DNA of 64,000 nucleotides, taken from assembly GCA_029465975.1 (NCBI GenBank), contig CM055737.1, positions 19,927,502 through 19,991,501 on the forward strand, in the 5' to 3' direction. The stretch comes from Dallia pectoralis. Lineage: Eukaryota; Chordata; Actinopteri; Esociformes; Umbridae. The position numbers and the translations under genes were made by a program. The notes beneath the pieces were generated by a model. The model was not told the DNA's origin. It saw nothing but the letters and a program-made list of their open reading frames with translations, and ran no database searches. Of the stretch, positions 9,290 to 23,509 are shown in pieces. Position 1 is the first letter of the stretch. The number at the start of each line of letters is the position of its first letter.

Positions 9290-9407
9290 GCTTACGGCCA
9301 CACCACCCTGAAAACGCCCGATCTCGTCTGATCTCGGAAGCCAAGCAGGGTTGGGCTTGGTTAGTACTTGGATGGGAGACCGCCTAGGAATATCTAGTGT
9401 TGTAAGC
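9290..9407 (+). rRNA. 5S ribosomal RNA, full-length (L) copy
   Basis: First complete 118-nt gene to the right of the LINE. It has T63 and A97. Helix I, loop C, box A and box C are all of standard length, and ATTTTG follows the last base as terminator. Confidence 0.88.
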
Positions 9408-12400
9408 ATTTTGTTATTTTCATGGCGGGAAGAAACAATCAATCAAAAGTTAATTATGCAGTGAAGAAATCAATAAGAGCTGTAATTTCAACTTTTCTAA
9501 TAGCTTACGGCCACACCACCCTGAAAACGCCCGATCTCGTCTGATCTCGGAAGCCAAGCAGGGTTGGGCTTGGTTAGTACTTGGATGGGAGACCGCCTGG
9601 GAATATCTAGTGTTGTAAGCATTTTGTTATTTTCATGGCGGGGAAGAAACAATCAATCAAAAAGTTAATTATGCAGTGAAGAAATCAATAAGAGCTGTAA
9701 TTTCAACTTTTCTAATAGCTTACGGCCACACCACCCTGAAAACGCCCGATCCCTGATCTCGGAAGCCAAGCAGGGTCGGGCTTGGTTAGTACTTGGATGG
9801 GAGACCGCCTAGGAATATCTAGTGTTGTAAGCATTTTGTTATTTTCTTGGCGGGAAGAAACAATCAATCAAAAAGTTAATTATGCAGTGAAGAAATCAAT
9901 AAGAGCTGTAATTTCAACTTTTCTAATAGCTTACGGCCACACCACCCTGAAAACGCCCGATCTCCTGATCTCGGAAGCCAAGCAGGGTCGGGCTTGGTTA
10001 GTACTTGGATGGGAGACCGCCTAGGAATATCTAGTGTTGTAAGCATTTTGTTATTTTCTTGGCGGGAAGAAACAATCAATCAAAAAGTTAATTATGCAGT
10101 GAAGAAATCAATAACAGCTGTATTTTCAAATGTTCTAATACCCTACGGCCACACCACCCTGAAAACGCCTGATCTCGGAAACCAAACAGGGTCGGGCTTG
10201 GTTAGTACTTGGATGGGAGACCGCCTAGGAATATCTAGTGTTGTAAGCATTTTGTTATTTTCTTGGCGGGAAGAAACAATCAATCAAAAAGTTAATTATG
10301 CAGTGAAGAAATCAATAAGAGCTGTAATTTCAACTTTTCTAATAGCTACGGCCACACCACCCTGAAAACGCCCGCCTGATCTCGGAAGCCAAACAGGGTC
10401 GGGCTTGGTTAGTACTTGGATGGGAGACCGCCTAGGAATATCTAGTGTTGTAAGCATTTTGTTATTTTCATGGCGGGAAGAAACAATCAATCAAAAAGTT
10501 AATTATGCAGTGAAGAAATCAATAAGAGCTGTAATTTCAACTTGTTCTAATAGCTTACGGCCACACCACCCTGAAAACGCCCGATCTCGTCTGATCTCGG
10601 GAAGCCAAGCAGGGTTGGGCTTGGTTAGTACTTGGATGGGAGACCGCCTGGGAATATCTAGTGTTGTAAGCATTTTGTTATTTTCTTGGCGGGAAGAAAC
10701 AATCAATCAAAAAGTTAATTATGCAGTGAAGAAATCAATAAGAGCTGTAATTTCAACTTGTCTAATAGCTTACGGCCACACCACCCTGAAACGCCCGATC
10801 CCGATCTCGGAAGCCAAGCAGGGTCGGGCTTGGTTAGTACTTGGATGGGAGACCGCCTAGGAATATCTAGTGTTGTAAGCATTTTGTTATTTTCTTGGCG
10901 GGAAGAAACAATCAATCAAAAAGTTAATTATGCAGTGAAGAAATCAATAACAGCTGTATTTTCAAATGTTCTATACCCTACGGCCACACCACCCTGAAAA
11001 CGCCCGATCTCGGAAACCAAACAGGGTCGGGCTTGGTTAGTACTTGGATGGGAGACCGCCTAGGAATATCTAGTGTTGTAAGCATTTTGTTATTTTCTTG
11101 GCGGGAAGAAACAATCAATCAAAAGTTAATTATGCAGTGAAGAAATCAATAAGAGCTGTAATTTCAACTTTTCTAATAGCTTACGGCCACACCACCCTGA
11201 AAACGCCGATCTCGTCTGATCTCGGAAGCCAAGCAGGGTTGGGCTTGGTTAGTACTTGGATGGGAGACCGCCTAGGAATATCTAGTGTTGTAAGCATTTT
11301 GTTATTTTCTTGGCGGGAAGAAACAATCAATCAAAAAGTTAATTATGCAGTGAAGAAATCAATAACAGCTGTAATTTCAAATTTCTAATAGCTACGGCCA
11401 CACCACCCTGAAAACGCCCGCGTCTGATCTCGGAAGCCAAGCAGGGTCGGGCTTGGTTAGTACTTGGATGGGAGACCGCCTGGGAATATCTAGTGTTGTA
11501 AGCATTTTGTTATTTTCTTGGCGGGAAGAAACAATCAATCAAAAAGTTAATTATGCAGTGAAGAAATCAATAACAGCTGTAATTTCAACTTTTCTAATAG
11601 CTTACGGCCACACCACCCTGAAAACGCCTGATCTCGGAAAGCCAAACAGGGTCGGGCTTGGTTAGTACTTGGATGGGAGACCGCCTAGGAATATCTAGTG
11701 TTGTAAGCATTTTGTTATTTTCATGGCGGGAAGAAACAATCAATCAAAAAGTTAATTATGCAGTGAAGAAATCAATAAGAGCTGTAATTTCAACTTTTCT
11801 AATAGCTACGGCCACACCACCCTGAAAACGCCCGATCTCCTGATCTCGGAAGCCAAGCAGGGTGGGCTTGGTTAGTACTTGGATGGGAGACCGCCTAGGA
11901 ATATCTAGTGTTGTAAGCATTTTGTTATTTTCTTGGCGGGAAGAAACAATCAATCAAAAAGTTAATTATGCAGTGAAGAAATCAATAAGAGCTGTATTTC
12001 AAATGTTCTAATACCCTTACGGCCACACCACCCTGAAAACGCCTGATCTCGGAAGCCAAGCAGGGTCGGGCTTGGTTAGTACTTGGATGGGAGACCGCCT
12101 AGGAATATCTAGTGTTGTAAGCATTTTGTTATTTTCTTGGCGGGAAGAAACAATCAATCAAAAAGTTAATTATGCAGTGAAGAAATCAATAAGAGCTGTA
12201 ATTTCAAATGTTCTAATAGCCTACGGCCACACCACCCTGAAAACGCCCGATCTGATCGGAAGCCAAACAGGGTCGGGCTTGGTTAGTACTTGGATGGGAG
12301 ACCGCCTAGTAATATCTAGTGTTGTAAGCATTTTGTTATTTTCTTGGCGGGAAGAAACAATCAATCAAAAAGTTAATTATGCAGTGAAGAAATCAATAAG

Positions 12401-12629
12401 AGCTGTAATTTCAAATGTTCTAATAGCTTACGGCCACACCACCCTGAAAACGCCCGATCTCGGAAGCCAAACAGGGTCGGGCTTGGTTAGTACTTGGATG
12501 GGAGACCGCCTAGGAATATCTAGTGTTGTAAGCATTTTGTTATTTTCTTGGCGGGAAGAAACAATCAATCAAAAAGTTAATTATGCAGTGAAGAAATCAA
12601 TAAGAGCTGTAATTTCAACTTTTCTAATA

Positions 12630-12747
12630 GCTTACGGCCACACCACCCTGAAAACGCCCGATCTCGTCTGATCTCGGAAGCCAAGCAGGGTCGGGCTTGG
12701 TTAGTACTTGGATGGGAGACCGCCTAGGAATATCTAGTGTTGTAAGC
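12630..12747 (+). rRNA. 5S ribosomal RNA, full-length consensus copy
   Basis: A 118-nt gene that matches the window consensus throughout, with C63 and A97. The preceding gene (12426-12533) is a 108-nt short form and the next (12843-12956) lacks four bases between nt 22 and 40. Confidence 0.9.
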
Positions 12748-13264
12748 ATTTTGTTATTTTCATGGCGGAAGAAACAATCAATCAAAAAGTTAATTATGCA
12801 GTGAAGAAATCAATAAGAGCTGTAATTTCAACTTTTCTAATAGCTTACGGCCACACCACCCTGAAACGCCCGATCTCTGATCTCGGAAGCCAAGCAGGGT
12901 TGGGCTTGGTTAGTACTTGGATGGGAGACCGCCTAGGAATATCTAGTGTTGTAAGCATTTTGTTATTTTCTTGGCGGGAAGAAACAATCAATCAAAAAGT
13001 TAATTATGCAGTGAAGAAATCAATAAGAGCTGTAATTTCAACTTTTCTAATAGCTTACGGCCACACCACCCTGAAAACGCGATCTCGTCTGATCTCGGAA
13101 GCCAAACAGGGTCGGGCTTGGTTAGTACTTGGATGGGAGACCGCCTGGGAATATCTAGTGTTGTAAGCATTTTGTTATTTTCATGGCGGGAAGAAACAAT
13201 CAATCAAAAAGTTAATTATGCAGTGAAGAAATCAATAACAGCTGTAATTTCAACTGTTCTAATA

Positions 13265-13382
13265 GCTTACGGCCACACCACCCTGAAAACGCCCGATCTC
13301 GTCTGATCTCGGAAGCCAAACAGGGTCGGGCTTGGTTAGTACTTGGATGGGAGACCGCCTAGGAATATCTAGTGTTGTAAGC
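13265..13382 (+). rRNA. 5S ribosomal RNA, full-length copy with A56
   Basis: Length is 118 nt with complete loop C, but box A reads CCAAACAGGG, the allele usually found in short copies. This looks like a recombinant between the two gene forms. Confidence 0.85.
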
Positions 13383-13999
13383 ATTTTGTTATTTTCTTGG
13401 CGGGAAGAAACAATCAATCAAAAAGTTAATTATGCAGTGAAGAAATCAATAAGAGCTGTATTTTCAAATGTTCTAATACCCTACGGCCACACCACCCTGA
13501 AAACGCCTGATCTCGGAAACCAAACAGGGTCGGGCTTGAATTTAGTACTTGGATGGGAGACCGCCTAGGAATATCTAGTGTTGTAAGCATTTTGTTATTT
13601 TCTTGGCGGGAAGAAACAATCAATCAAAAAGTTAATTATGCAGTGAAGAAATCAATAAGAGCTGTAATTTCAACTTTCTAATAGCTTACGGCCACACCAC
13701 CCTGAAAACGCCCGATCTCGGAAGCCAAGCAGGGTCGGGCTTGAGTTAGTACTTGGATGGAGACCGCCTAGGAAATATCTAGTGTTGTAAGCATTTTGTT
13801 ATTTTCTTGGCAGGAAGAAACAAACAATCAAAAAGTTAATTATGTAATTTCAACTTTTCTAATAGCCCTACACCACCCTGAAAACGCCCGATCTCGTCTG
13901 ATCTCGGAAGCCAAACAGGGTCGGGCTTGGTTAGTACTTGGATGGGAGACCGCCTAGGAATATCTAGTGTTGTAAGCATTTTGTTATTTTCTTGGCGGG

Positions 14000-16900
14000 A
14001 AGAAACAATCAATCAAAAAGTTAATTATGCAGTGAAGAAATCAATAAGAGCTGTAATTTCAACTTTTCTAATAGCTTACGGCCACACCACCCTGAAAACG
14101 CCCGATCTCGTCTGATCTCGGAAGCCAAGCAGGGTTGGGCTTGGTTAGTACTTGGATGGGAGACCGCCTAGGAATATCTAGTGTTGTAAGCATTTTGTTA
14201 TTTTCTTGGCGGGAAGAAACAAACAATCAAAAAGTTAATTATGCAGTGAAGAAATCAATAAGAGCTGTAATTTCAACTTTTCTAATAGCTTACGGCCACA
14301 CCACCCTGAAACGCCCGATCTCGTCTGATCTCGGAAGCCAAACAGGGTCGGGCTTGGTTAGTACTTGGATGGGAGACCGCCTGGGAATATCTAGTGTTGT
14401 AAGCATTTTGTTATTTTCTTGGCGGGAAGAAACAAACAATCAAAAAGTTAATTATGCAGTGAAGAAATCAATAAGAGCTGTAATTTCAACTTTTCTAATA
14501 GCTTACGGCCACACCACCCTGAAAACGCCCGATCTCGGAAGCCAAACAGGGTCGGGCTTGGTTAGTACTTGGATGGGAGACCGCCTAGGAATATCTAGTG
14601 TTGTAAGCATTTTGTTATTTTCATGGCGGGAAGAAACAATCAATCAAAAAGTTAATTATGCAGTGAAGAAATCAATAAGAGCTGTAATTTCAACTTTCTA
14701 ATATTACGGCCACACCACCCTGAAAACGCCGTCTGATCTCGGAAGCCAAACAGGGTCGGGCTTGGTTAGTACTTGGATGGGAGACCGCCTGGGAATATCT
14801 AGTGTTGTAAGCATTTTGTTATTTTCTTGGCGGGAAGAAACAATCAATCAAAAAGTTAATTATGCAGTGAAGAAATCAATAAGAGCTGTAATTTCAACTT
14901 TCTAATAGCTTACGGCCACACCACCCTGAAAACGCCCGATCTCGTCTGATCTCGGAAGCCAAGCAGGGTTGGGCTTGGTTAGTACTTGGATGGGAGACCG
15001 CCTAGGAATATCTAGTGTTGTAAGCATTTTGTTATTTTCTTGGCGGGAAGAAACAATCAATCAAAAAGTTAATTATGCAGTGAAGAAATCAATAACAGCT
15101 GTAATTTCAAATGTTCTAATAGCCTACGGCCACACCACCCTGAAAACGCCCGATCTCGGAACCAAACAGGGTCGGGCTTGGTTAGTACTTGGATGGGAGA
15201 CCGCCTGGGAATATCTAGTGTTGTAAGCATTTTGTTATTTTCATGGCGGGAAGAAACAATCAATCAAAAAGTTAATTATGCAGTGAAGAAATCAATAAGA
15301 GCTGTAATTTCAACTTTCTAATAGCTTACGGCCACACCACCCTGAAAACGCCCGATCTCGTCTGATCTCGGAAGCCAAGCAGGGTCGGGCTTGGTTAGTA
15401 CTTGGATGGGAGACCGCCTAGGAATATCTAGTGTTGTAAGCATTTTGTTATTTTCTTGGCGGGAAGAAACAATCAATCAAAAGTTAATTATGCAGTGAAG
15501 AAATCAATAACAGCTGTATTTTCAAATGTTCTAATACCCTACGGCCACACCACCCTGAAAACGCCTGATCTCGGAAACCAAACAGGGCTTGGTTAGTACT
15601 TGGATGGGAGACCGCCTAGAATATCTAGTGTTGTAAGCATTTTGTTATTTTCTTGGCGGGAAGAAACAATCAATCAAAAAGTTAATTATGCAGTGAAGAA
15701 ATCAATAAGAGCTGTAATTTCAACTTTTCTAATAGCTTACGGCCACACCACCCTGAAAACGCCCGATCTCGTCTGATCTCGGAAGCCAAGCAGGGTCGGG
15801 CTTGGTTAGTACTTGGATGGGAGACCGCCTAGGAATATCTAGTGTTGTAAGCATTTTGTTATTTTCTTGGCGGGAAGAAACAATCAATCAAAAAGTTAAT
15901 TATGCAGTGAAGAAATCAATAACAGCTGTATTTTCAAATGTTCTAATACCCTACGGCCACACCACCCTGAAAACGCCCGCCTGATCTCGGAAGCCAAACA
16001 GGGTCGGGCTTGGTTAGTACTTGGATGGGAGACCGCCTAGGAATATCTAGTGTTGTAAGCATTTTGTTATTTTCTTGGCGGGAAGAAACAATCAATCAAA
16101 AAGTTAATTATGCAGTGAAGAAATCAATAAGAGCTGTAATTTCAACTTTTCTAATAGCTTACGGCCACACCACCCTGAAAACGCCCGATCTCGGAAGCCA
16201 AACATGGGTCGGGCTTGGTTAGTACTTGGATGGGAGACCGCCTAGGAATATCTAGTGTTGTAAGCATTTTGTTATTTTCATGGCGGGAAGAAACAATCAA
16301 TCAAAAAGTTAATTATGCAGTGAAGAAATCAATAACAGCTGTAATTTCAACTCTTCTAATAGCTTACGGCCACACCACCCTGAAAACGCCCGATCTCGTC
16401 TGATCTCGGAAGCCAAGCAGGGCTTGGTTAGTACTTGGATGGGAGACCGCCTAGGAATATCTAGTGTTGTAAGCATTTTGTTATTTTCTTGGCGGGAAGA
16501 AACAATCAATCAAAAAGTTAATTATGCAGTGAAGAAATCAATAAGAGCTGTAATTTCAACTTTCTTATCGCTTACGGCCACACCACCCTGAAAACGCCCG
16601 ATCTCGTCTGATCTCGGAAGCCAAGCAGGGTCGGGCTTGGTTAGTACTTGGATGGGAGACCGCCTAGAATATCTAGTGTTGTAAGCATTTTGTTATTTTC
16701 TTGGCGGGAAGAAACAATCAATCAAAAAGTTAATTATGCAGTGAAGAAATCAATAACAGCTGTATTTTCAAATGTTCTAATACCCTACGGCCACACCACC
16801 CTGAAAACGCCTGATCTCGGAAACCAAACAGGGTCGGGCTTGGTTAGTACTTGGATGGGAGACCGCCTAGGAATATCTAGTGTTGTAAGCATTTTGTTAT

Positions 16901-19900
16901 TTTCATGGCGGGAAGAAACAATCAATCAAAAAGTTAATTATGCAGTGAAGAAATCAATAACAGCTGTAATTTCAACTCTTCTAATAGCTACGGCCACACC
17001 ACCCTGAAAACGCCCGATCTCGTCTGATCTCGGAAGCCAAACAGGGTTGGGCTTGTTAGTACTTGGATGGGAGACCGCCTGGGAATATCTAGTGTTGTAA
17101 GCATTTTGTTATTTTCTTGGCGGGAAGAAACAATCAATCAAAAAGTTAATTATGCAGTGAAGAAATCAATAAGAGCTGTAATTTCAACTTTTCTAATAGC
17201 TTACAGCCACACCACCCTGAAAACGCCCGATCTCGTCTGATCTCGGAAGCCAAGCAGGGTTGGGCTTGGTTAGTACTTGGATGGGAGACCGCCTAGGAAT
17301 ATCTAGTGTTGTAAGCATTTTGTTATTTTCATGGCGGGAAGAAACAATCAATCAAAAAGTTAATTATGCAGTGAAGAAATCAATAAGAGCTGTAATTTCA
17401 ACTTTTCTTATAGCTTACGGCCACACCACCCTGAAAACGCCCGATCTCGTCTGATCTCGGAAGCCAAGCAGGGTCGGGCTTGGTTAGTACTTGGATGGGA
17501 GACCGCCTAGGAATATCTAGTGTTGTAAGCATTTTGTTATTTTCATGGCGGGAAGAAACAATCAATCAAAAAGTTAATTATGCAGTGAAGAAATCAATAA
17601 CAGCTGTAATTTCAACTCTTCTAATAGCTTACGGCCACACCACCCTGAAAACGCCTGATCTCGTCTGATCTCGGAAGCCAAGCAGGGTTGGGCTTGGTTA
17701 GTACTTGGATGGTAGACCGCCTGGGAATATCTAGTGTTGTAAGCATTTTGTTATTTTCTTGGCGGGAAGAAACAATCAATCAAAAAGTTAATTATGCAGT
17801 GAAGAAATCAATAACAGCTGTATTTTCAAATGTTCTAATACCCTACGGCCACACCACCCTGAAAACGCCTGATCTCGGAAACCAAACAGGGTCGGGCTTG
17901 GTTAGTACTTGGATGGGAGACCGCCTGGGAATATCTAGTGTTGTAAGCATTTTGTTATTTTCTTGGCGGGAAGAAACAAACAATCAAAAAGTTAATTATG
18001 CAGTGAAGAAATCAATAAGAGCTGTAATTTCAACTTTTCTAATAGCTTACGGCCAAACCACCCTGAAAACGCCCGATCTCGTCTGATCTCGGAAGCCAAG
18101 CAGGGTCGGGCTTGGTTAGTACTTGGATGGGAGACCGCCTAGGAATATCTAGTGTTGTAAGCATTTTGTTATTTTCATGGCGGGAAGAAACAATCAATCA
18201 AAAAGTTAATTATGCAGTGAAGAAATCAATAAGAGCTGTAATTTCAACTGCTCTTATCGCTTACGGCCACACCACCCTGAAAACGCCCGATCTCGTCTGA
18301 TCTCGGAAGCCAAGCAGGTTGGGCTTGGTTAGTACTTGGATGGGAGACCGCCTAGGAATATCTAGTGTTGTAAGAATTTTGTTATTTTCTTGGCGGGAAG
18401 AAACAATCAATCAAAAGTTAATTATGCAGTGAAGAAATCAATAAGAGCTGTAATTTCAACTTGTCTTATCGCTTACGGCCACACCACCCCGCCCGATCTC
18501 GTCTGATCTCGGAAGCCAAGCAGGGTCGGGCTTGGTTAGTACTTGGATGGGAGACCGCCTAGGAATATCTAGTGTTGTAAGCATTTTGTTATTTTCTTGG
18601 CGGGAAGAAACAATCAATCAAAAAGTTAATTATGCAGTGAAGAAATCAATAACAGCTGTATTTTCAAATGTTCTAATACCCTACGGCCACACCACCCTGA
18701 AAACGCCTGATCTCGGGAAACCAAACAGGGTCGGGCTTGGTTAGTACTTGGATGGGAGACCGCCTGGGAATATCTAGTGTTGTAAGCATTTTGTTATTTT
18801 CTTGGCGGGAAGAAACAAACAATCAAAAGTTAATTATGCAGTGAAGAAATCAATAAGAGCTGTAATTTCAACTTTTCTAATAGCTTACGGCCACACCACC
18901 CTGAAATCGCCCGATCTCGTCTGATCTCGGAAGCCAAGCAGGGTCGGGCTTGGTTAGTACTTGGATGGGAGACCGCCTAGGAATATCTAGTGTTGTAAGC
19001 ATTTTGTTATTTTCTTGGCGGGAAGAAACAATCAATCAAAAGTTAATTATGCAGTGAAGAAATCAATAAGAGCTGTAATTTCAACTTTTCTAACAGCTTA
19101 CGGCCACACCACCCTGAAAACGCCCGATCTCGTCTGATCTCGGAAGCCAAGCAGAGTTGGGCTTGGTTAGTACTTGGATGGGAGACCGCCTAGGAATATC
19201 TAGTGTTGTAAGCATTTTGTTATTTTCATGGCGGGAAGAAACAATCAATCAAAAAGTGAATTATGCAGTGAAGAAATCAATAAGAGCTGTAATTTCAACT
19301 TTTCTAATAGCTTACGGCCACACCACCCCCTGAAAACGCCCGATCTCGGAAGCCAAACATGGTCGGGCTTGGTTAGTACTTGGATGGGAGACCGCCTAGG
19401 AATATATAGTGTTGTAAGCATTTTGTTATTTTCATGGCGGGGAAGAAACAATCAATCAAAAAGTTAATTATGCAGTGAAGAAATCAATAAGAGCTGTAAT
19501 TTCAACTCTTCTAATAGCTTACGGCCACACCACCCTGAAAACGCCCGATCTCGTCTGATCTCGGAAACCAAACAGGGTCGGGCTTGGTTAGTACTTGGAT
19601 GGGAGACCGCCTGGAAATATCTAGTAATGTAAGCATTTTGTTATTTTCTTGGCGGGAAGAAACAATCTATCAAAAAGTTAATTATGCAGTGAAGAAATCA
19701 ATAACAGCTGTAATTTCAACTCTTCTAATAGCTTACGGCCACACCACCCTGAAAACGCCCGATCTCGTCTGATCTCGGAAGCCAAGCAGGGGTTGGGCTT
19801 GGTTAGTACTTGGATGGGAGACCGCCTGGGAATATCTAGTGTTGTAAGCATTTTGTTATTTTCATGGCGGGAAGAAACAATCAATCAAAAAGTGAATTAT

Positions 19901-22900
19901 GCAGTGAAGAAATCAATAACAGCTGTAATTTCAACTTGTCTAATAGCTTACGGCCACACCCCTGAAAACGCCAGATCTCGTCTGATCTCGGAAGCCAAGC
20001 AGGGTTGGGCTTGGTTAGTACTTGGATGGGAAACCGCCTGGGAATATCTAGTGTTGTAAGCATTATGTTATTTTCTTGGCGGGAAGAAACAATCAATCAA
20101 AAAGTTAATTATGCAGTGAAGAAATCAATAAGAGCTGTAATTTCAACTTTTCTAATAGCTTACGGCCACACCACCCTGAAAACGCCCCGATCTCGGAAGC
20201 CAAACATGGTCGGGCTTGGTTAGTACTTGGATGGGAGACCGCCTAGGAATATATAGTGTTGTAAGCATTTTGTTATTTTCATGGCGGGAAGAAACAATCA
20301 ATCAAAAAGTTAATTATGCAGTTAAGAAATCAATAACAGCTGTAATTTCAACTCTTCTAATAGCTACGGCCACACCACCCTGAAAACGCCCGATCTCGTC
20401 TGATCTCGGAAACCAAACAGGGTCGGGCTTGGTTAGTACTTGGATGGGAGACCGCCCGGAAATATCTAGTGTTGTAAGCATTTTGTTATTTTCTTGGCGG
20501 GAAGAAACAATCTATCCAAAAGTTAATTATGCAGTGAAGAAATCAATAACAGCTGTAATTTCAACTCTTCTAATAGCTTACGGCCCACCACCCCTGAAAA
20601 CGCCCGATCTCGTCTGATCTCGGAAGCCAAGCAGGGTTGGGCTTGGTTAGTACTTGGATGGGAGACCGCCTGGGAATATCTAGTGTTGTAAGCATTTTGT
20701 TATTTTCATGGCGGGAAGAAACAATCAATCAAAAAGTGAATTATGCAGTGAAGAAATCAATAACAGCTGTAATTTCAACTTGTCGAATAGCTTACGGCCA
20801 CACCCCCTGAAAACGCCCGATCTCGTCTGATCTCGGAAGCCAAGCAGGGTTGGGCTTGGTTAGTACTTGGATGGGACACCGCCTGGGAATATCTAGTGTT
20901 GTAAGCATTTTGTTTTTTCTTGGCGGGGAAGAAACAATCAATCAAAAAAGTTAATTATGCAGTGAAGAAATCAATAAGAGCTGTAATTTCAACTTTTCTA
21001 ATAGCTTACGGCCACACCACCCTGAAAACGCCCGATCTCGGAAGCCAAACATGGTCGGGCTTGGTTAGTACTTGGATGGGAGACCGCCTAGGAATATATA
21101 GTGTTGTAAGCATTTTGTTATTTTCATGGCGGGAAGAAACAATCAATCAAAAAGTTAATTATGCAGTGAAGAAATCAATAACAGCTGTAATTTCAACTCT
21201 TCTAATAGCTTACGGCCACACCACCCTGAAAACGCCCGATCTCGTCTGATCTCGGAAGCCAAGCAGGGTTGGGCTTGGATGGGAGACCGCCTGGGGAATA
21301 TCTAGTGTTGTAAGCATTTTGTTATTTTCTTGGCGGGAAGAAACAATCAATCAAAAAGTTAATTATGCAGTGAAGAAATCAATAACAGCTGTATTATCAA
21401 ATGTTCTAATACCCTACGGCCACACCACCCTGAAAACGCCTGATCTCGGAAACCAAACAGGGTCGGGCTTGGTTAGTACTTGGATGGGAGACCGCCTGGG
21501 AATATCTAGTGTTGTAAGCATTTTGTTATTTTCTTGGCGGGAAGAAACAAACAATCAAAAAGTTAATTATGCAGTGAACAAATCAATAAGAGCTGTAATT
21601 TCAACTCTTCTAATAGCTTACGGCCACACCACCCTGAAAACGCCCGATCTCGTCTGATCTCGGAAGCCAAGCAGGGTTGGGCTTGGTTAGTACTTGGATA
21701 GGCGACCGCCTAGGAATATCTAGTGTTGTAAGCATTTTGTTATTTTCTTGGCGGGAAGAAACAATCTATCAAAAAGTTAATTATGCAGTGAAGAAATCAA
21801 TAACAGCTGTATTTTCAAATGTTCTAATACCCTACGGCCACACCACCCTGAAAACGCCTGATCTCGGAAACCAAACAGGGTCGTACTTGGGTGGGAGACC
21901 GCCTGGGAATATCTAGTGTTGTAAGCATTATGTTATTTTCTTGGCGGGAAGAAACAATCAATCAAAAAGTTAATTATGCAGTGAAGAAATCAATAAGAGC
22001 TGTAATTTCAACTTGTCTTATCGCTTACGGCCACACCACCCTGAAAACGCCCGATCTCGTCTGATCTCGGAAGCCAAGCAGGGTCGGGCTTGGTTAGTAC
22101 TTGGATAGGCGACCGCCTAGGAATATCTAGTGTTGTAAGCATTTTGTTATTTTCTTGGCGGGAAGAAACAATCTATCAAAAAGTTAATTATGCAGTGAAG
22201 AAATCAATAACAGCTGTATTTTCAAATGTTCTAATACCCTACGGCCACACCACCTGAAAACGCCTGATCTCGGAAACCAAACAGGGTCAGACTTGGGTGG
22301 GAGACCGCCTGGGAATATCTAGTGTTGTAAGCATTATGTTATTTTCTTGGCGGGAAGAAACAATCAATCAAAAAGTTAATTATGCAGTGAAGAAATCAAT
22401 AAGAGCTGTAATATCAACTTTTCTAATCGCTTACGGCCAGACCACCCTGAAAACGCCCGATCTCGTCTGATCTCGGAAGCCAAGCAGGTTTGGGCTTGGA
22501 TGGGAGACCGCCTGGGAATATCTAGTGTTGTAAGCATTTTGTTATTTTCTTGGCGGGAAGAAACAATCAATCAAAAAGTGAATTATGCAGTGAAGAAATC
22601 AATAACAGCTGTATTTTCAAATGTTCTAATACCCTACGGCCACACCACCCTGAAAACGCCTGATCTCGGAAACCAAACAGGGTCGGGCTTGGTTTAGTAC
22701 TTGGATGGGAGACCGCCTGGGAATATCTAGTGTTGTAAGCATTTTGTTATTTTCTTGGCGGGAAGAAACAAACAATCAAAAGTTAATTATGCAGTGAAGA
22801 AATCAATAAGAGCTGTAATATCAACTTTTCTAATCGCTTACGGCCAGACCACCCTGAAAACGCCCGATCTCGTCTGATCTCGGAAGCCAAGCAGGGTCGG

Positions 22901-23509
22901 GCTTGGTTAACACTTGGATGGGAGACCGCCTAGGAATATCTAGTGTTGTAAGAATTTTGTTATTTTCATGGCGGGAAGAAACAATCAATCAAAAAGTTAA
23001 TTATGCAGTGAAGAAATCAATAAGAGCTGTAATTTCAACTTGTCTTATCGCTTACGGCCACACCACCCTGAAAACGCCCGATCTCGGATGCCAAGCAGGG
23101 TCGGGCTTGGTTAGTACTTGGATAGGCGACCGCCTAGGAATATCTAGTGTTGTAAGCATTTTGTTATTTTCTTGGCGGGAAGAAACAATCTATCAAAAGT
23201 TAATTATGCAGTGAAGAAATCAATAACAGCTGTATTTTCAAATGTTCTAATACCCTACGGCCACACCACCCTGAAAACGCCTGATCTCGGAAACCAAACA
23301 GGGTCGTACTTGGATGGGAGACCGCCTGGGAATATCTAGTGTTGTAAGCATTTTGTTATTTTCTTGGCAGGGAAGAAACAAACAATCAAAAAAGTTAATT
23401 ATGCAGTGAAGAAATCAATAAGAGCTGTAATTTCAACTTTTCTAATAGCTTAGGTCCACACCACCCTGAAATCGCCCGATCTCGTCTGATCTCGGAAGCC
23501 AAGCAGGGT
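14000..23509 (+). repeat. Plus-strand 5S rDNA array, part B
   Basis: 5S genes start at 14074, 14288, 14501, 14703, 14908, 15122, 15324, 15537, 15735, 15949, 16157, 16362, 16570, 16783, 16987, 17199, 17413, 17627, 17841, 18045, 18259, 18471, 18679, 18883, 19096, 19310, 19517, 19731, 19946, 20158, 20363, 20576, 20790, 21004, 21208, 21412, 21616, 21830, 22023, 22237, 22429, 22632, 22836, 23050, 23253 and 23448 (the last cut by the gap). Copies at 21208, 21830, 22237, 22429 and 23253 have 10-12 nt deletions between nt 64 and 80, removing the intermediate element. Copies at 21616, 22023 and 23050 carry the GGATAGGCG box C. At 18259 and 22836 the 3' end reads GTAAGA, losing the terminal helix I pair. 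Confidence 0.93.
21830..21926 (+). pseudogene. 5S pseudogene with double deletion (97 nt)
   Basis: It lacks the usual 10 nt of loop C and another 11 nt (GGCTTGGTTAG region) between box A and box C. The loss of the intermediate element and altered box A to C spacing should abolish TFIIIA binding. Similar double deletions at 22237 and 23253 show that this form has itself been multiplied. Confidence 0.85.

Larger units (their letters stand above)
8894..14000 (+). repeat. Plus-strand 5S rDNA array, part A
   Basis: After the split gene, 5S genes start at 9087, 9290, 9503, 9718, 9929, 10141, 10345, 10553, 10768, 10976, 11179, 11391, 11600, 11805, 12015, 12219, 12426, 12630, 12843, 13053, 13265, 13479, 13684 and 13865. 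Full 118-nt copies are 9290, 9503, 12630 and 13265. Many others lack 1-10 nt around nt 25-40, with varied lengths (107-117), which is more diverse than the clean 108/118 pattern farther right. The unit before 13865 has a spacer shortened by about 30 bp (bases from GCAGTG to GAGCT are missing) and a damaged 5' gene end. Confidence 0.93.

Noticed and set aside
8894..23509. 5S-derived SINE (SINE3-like) dispersal
   Set aside because: Units are strictly tandem, with no tails or target-site duplications around them. They form a gene array, not dispersed SINE copies.
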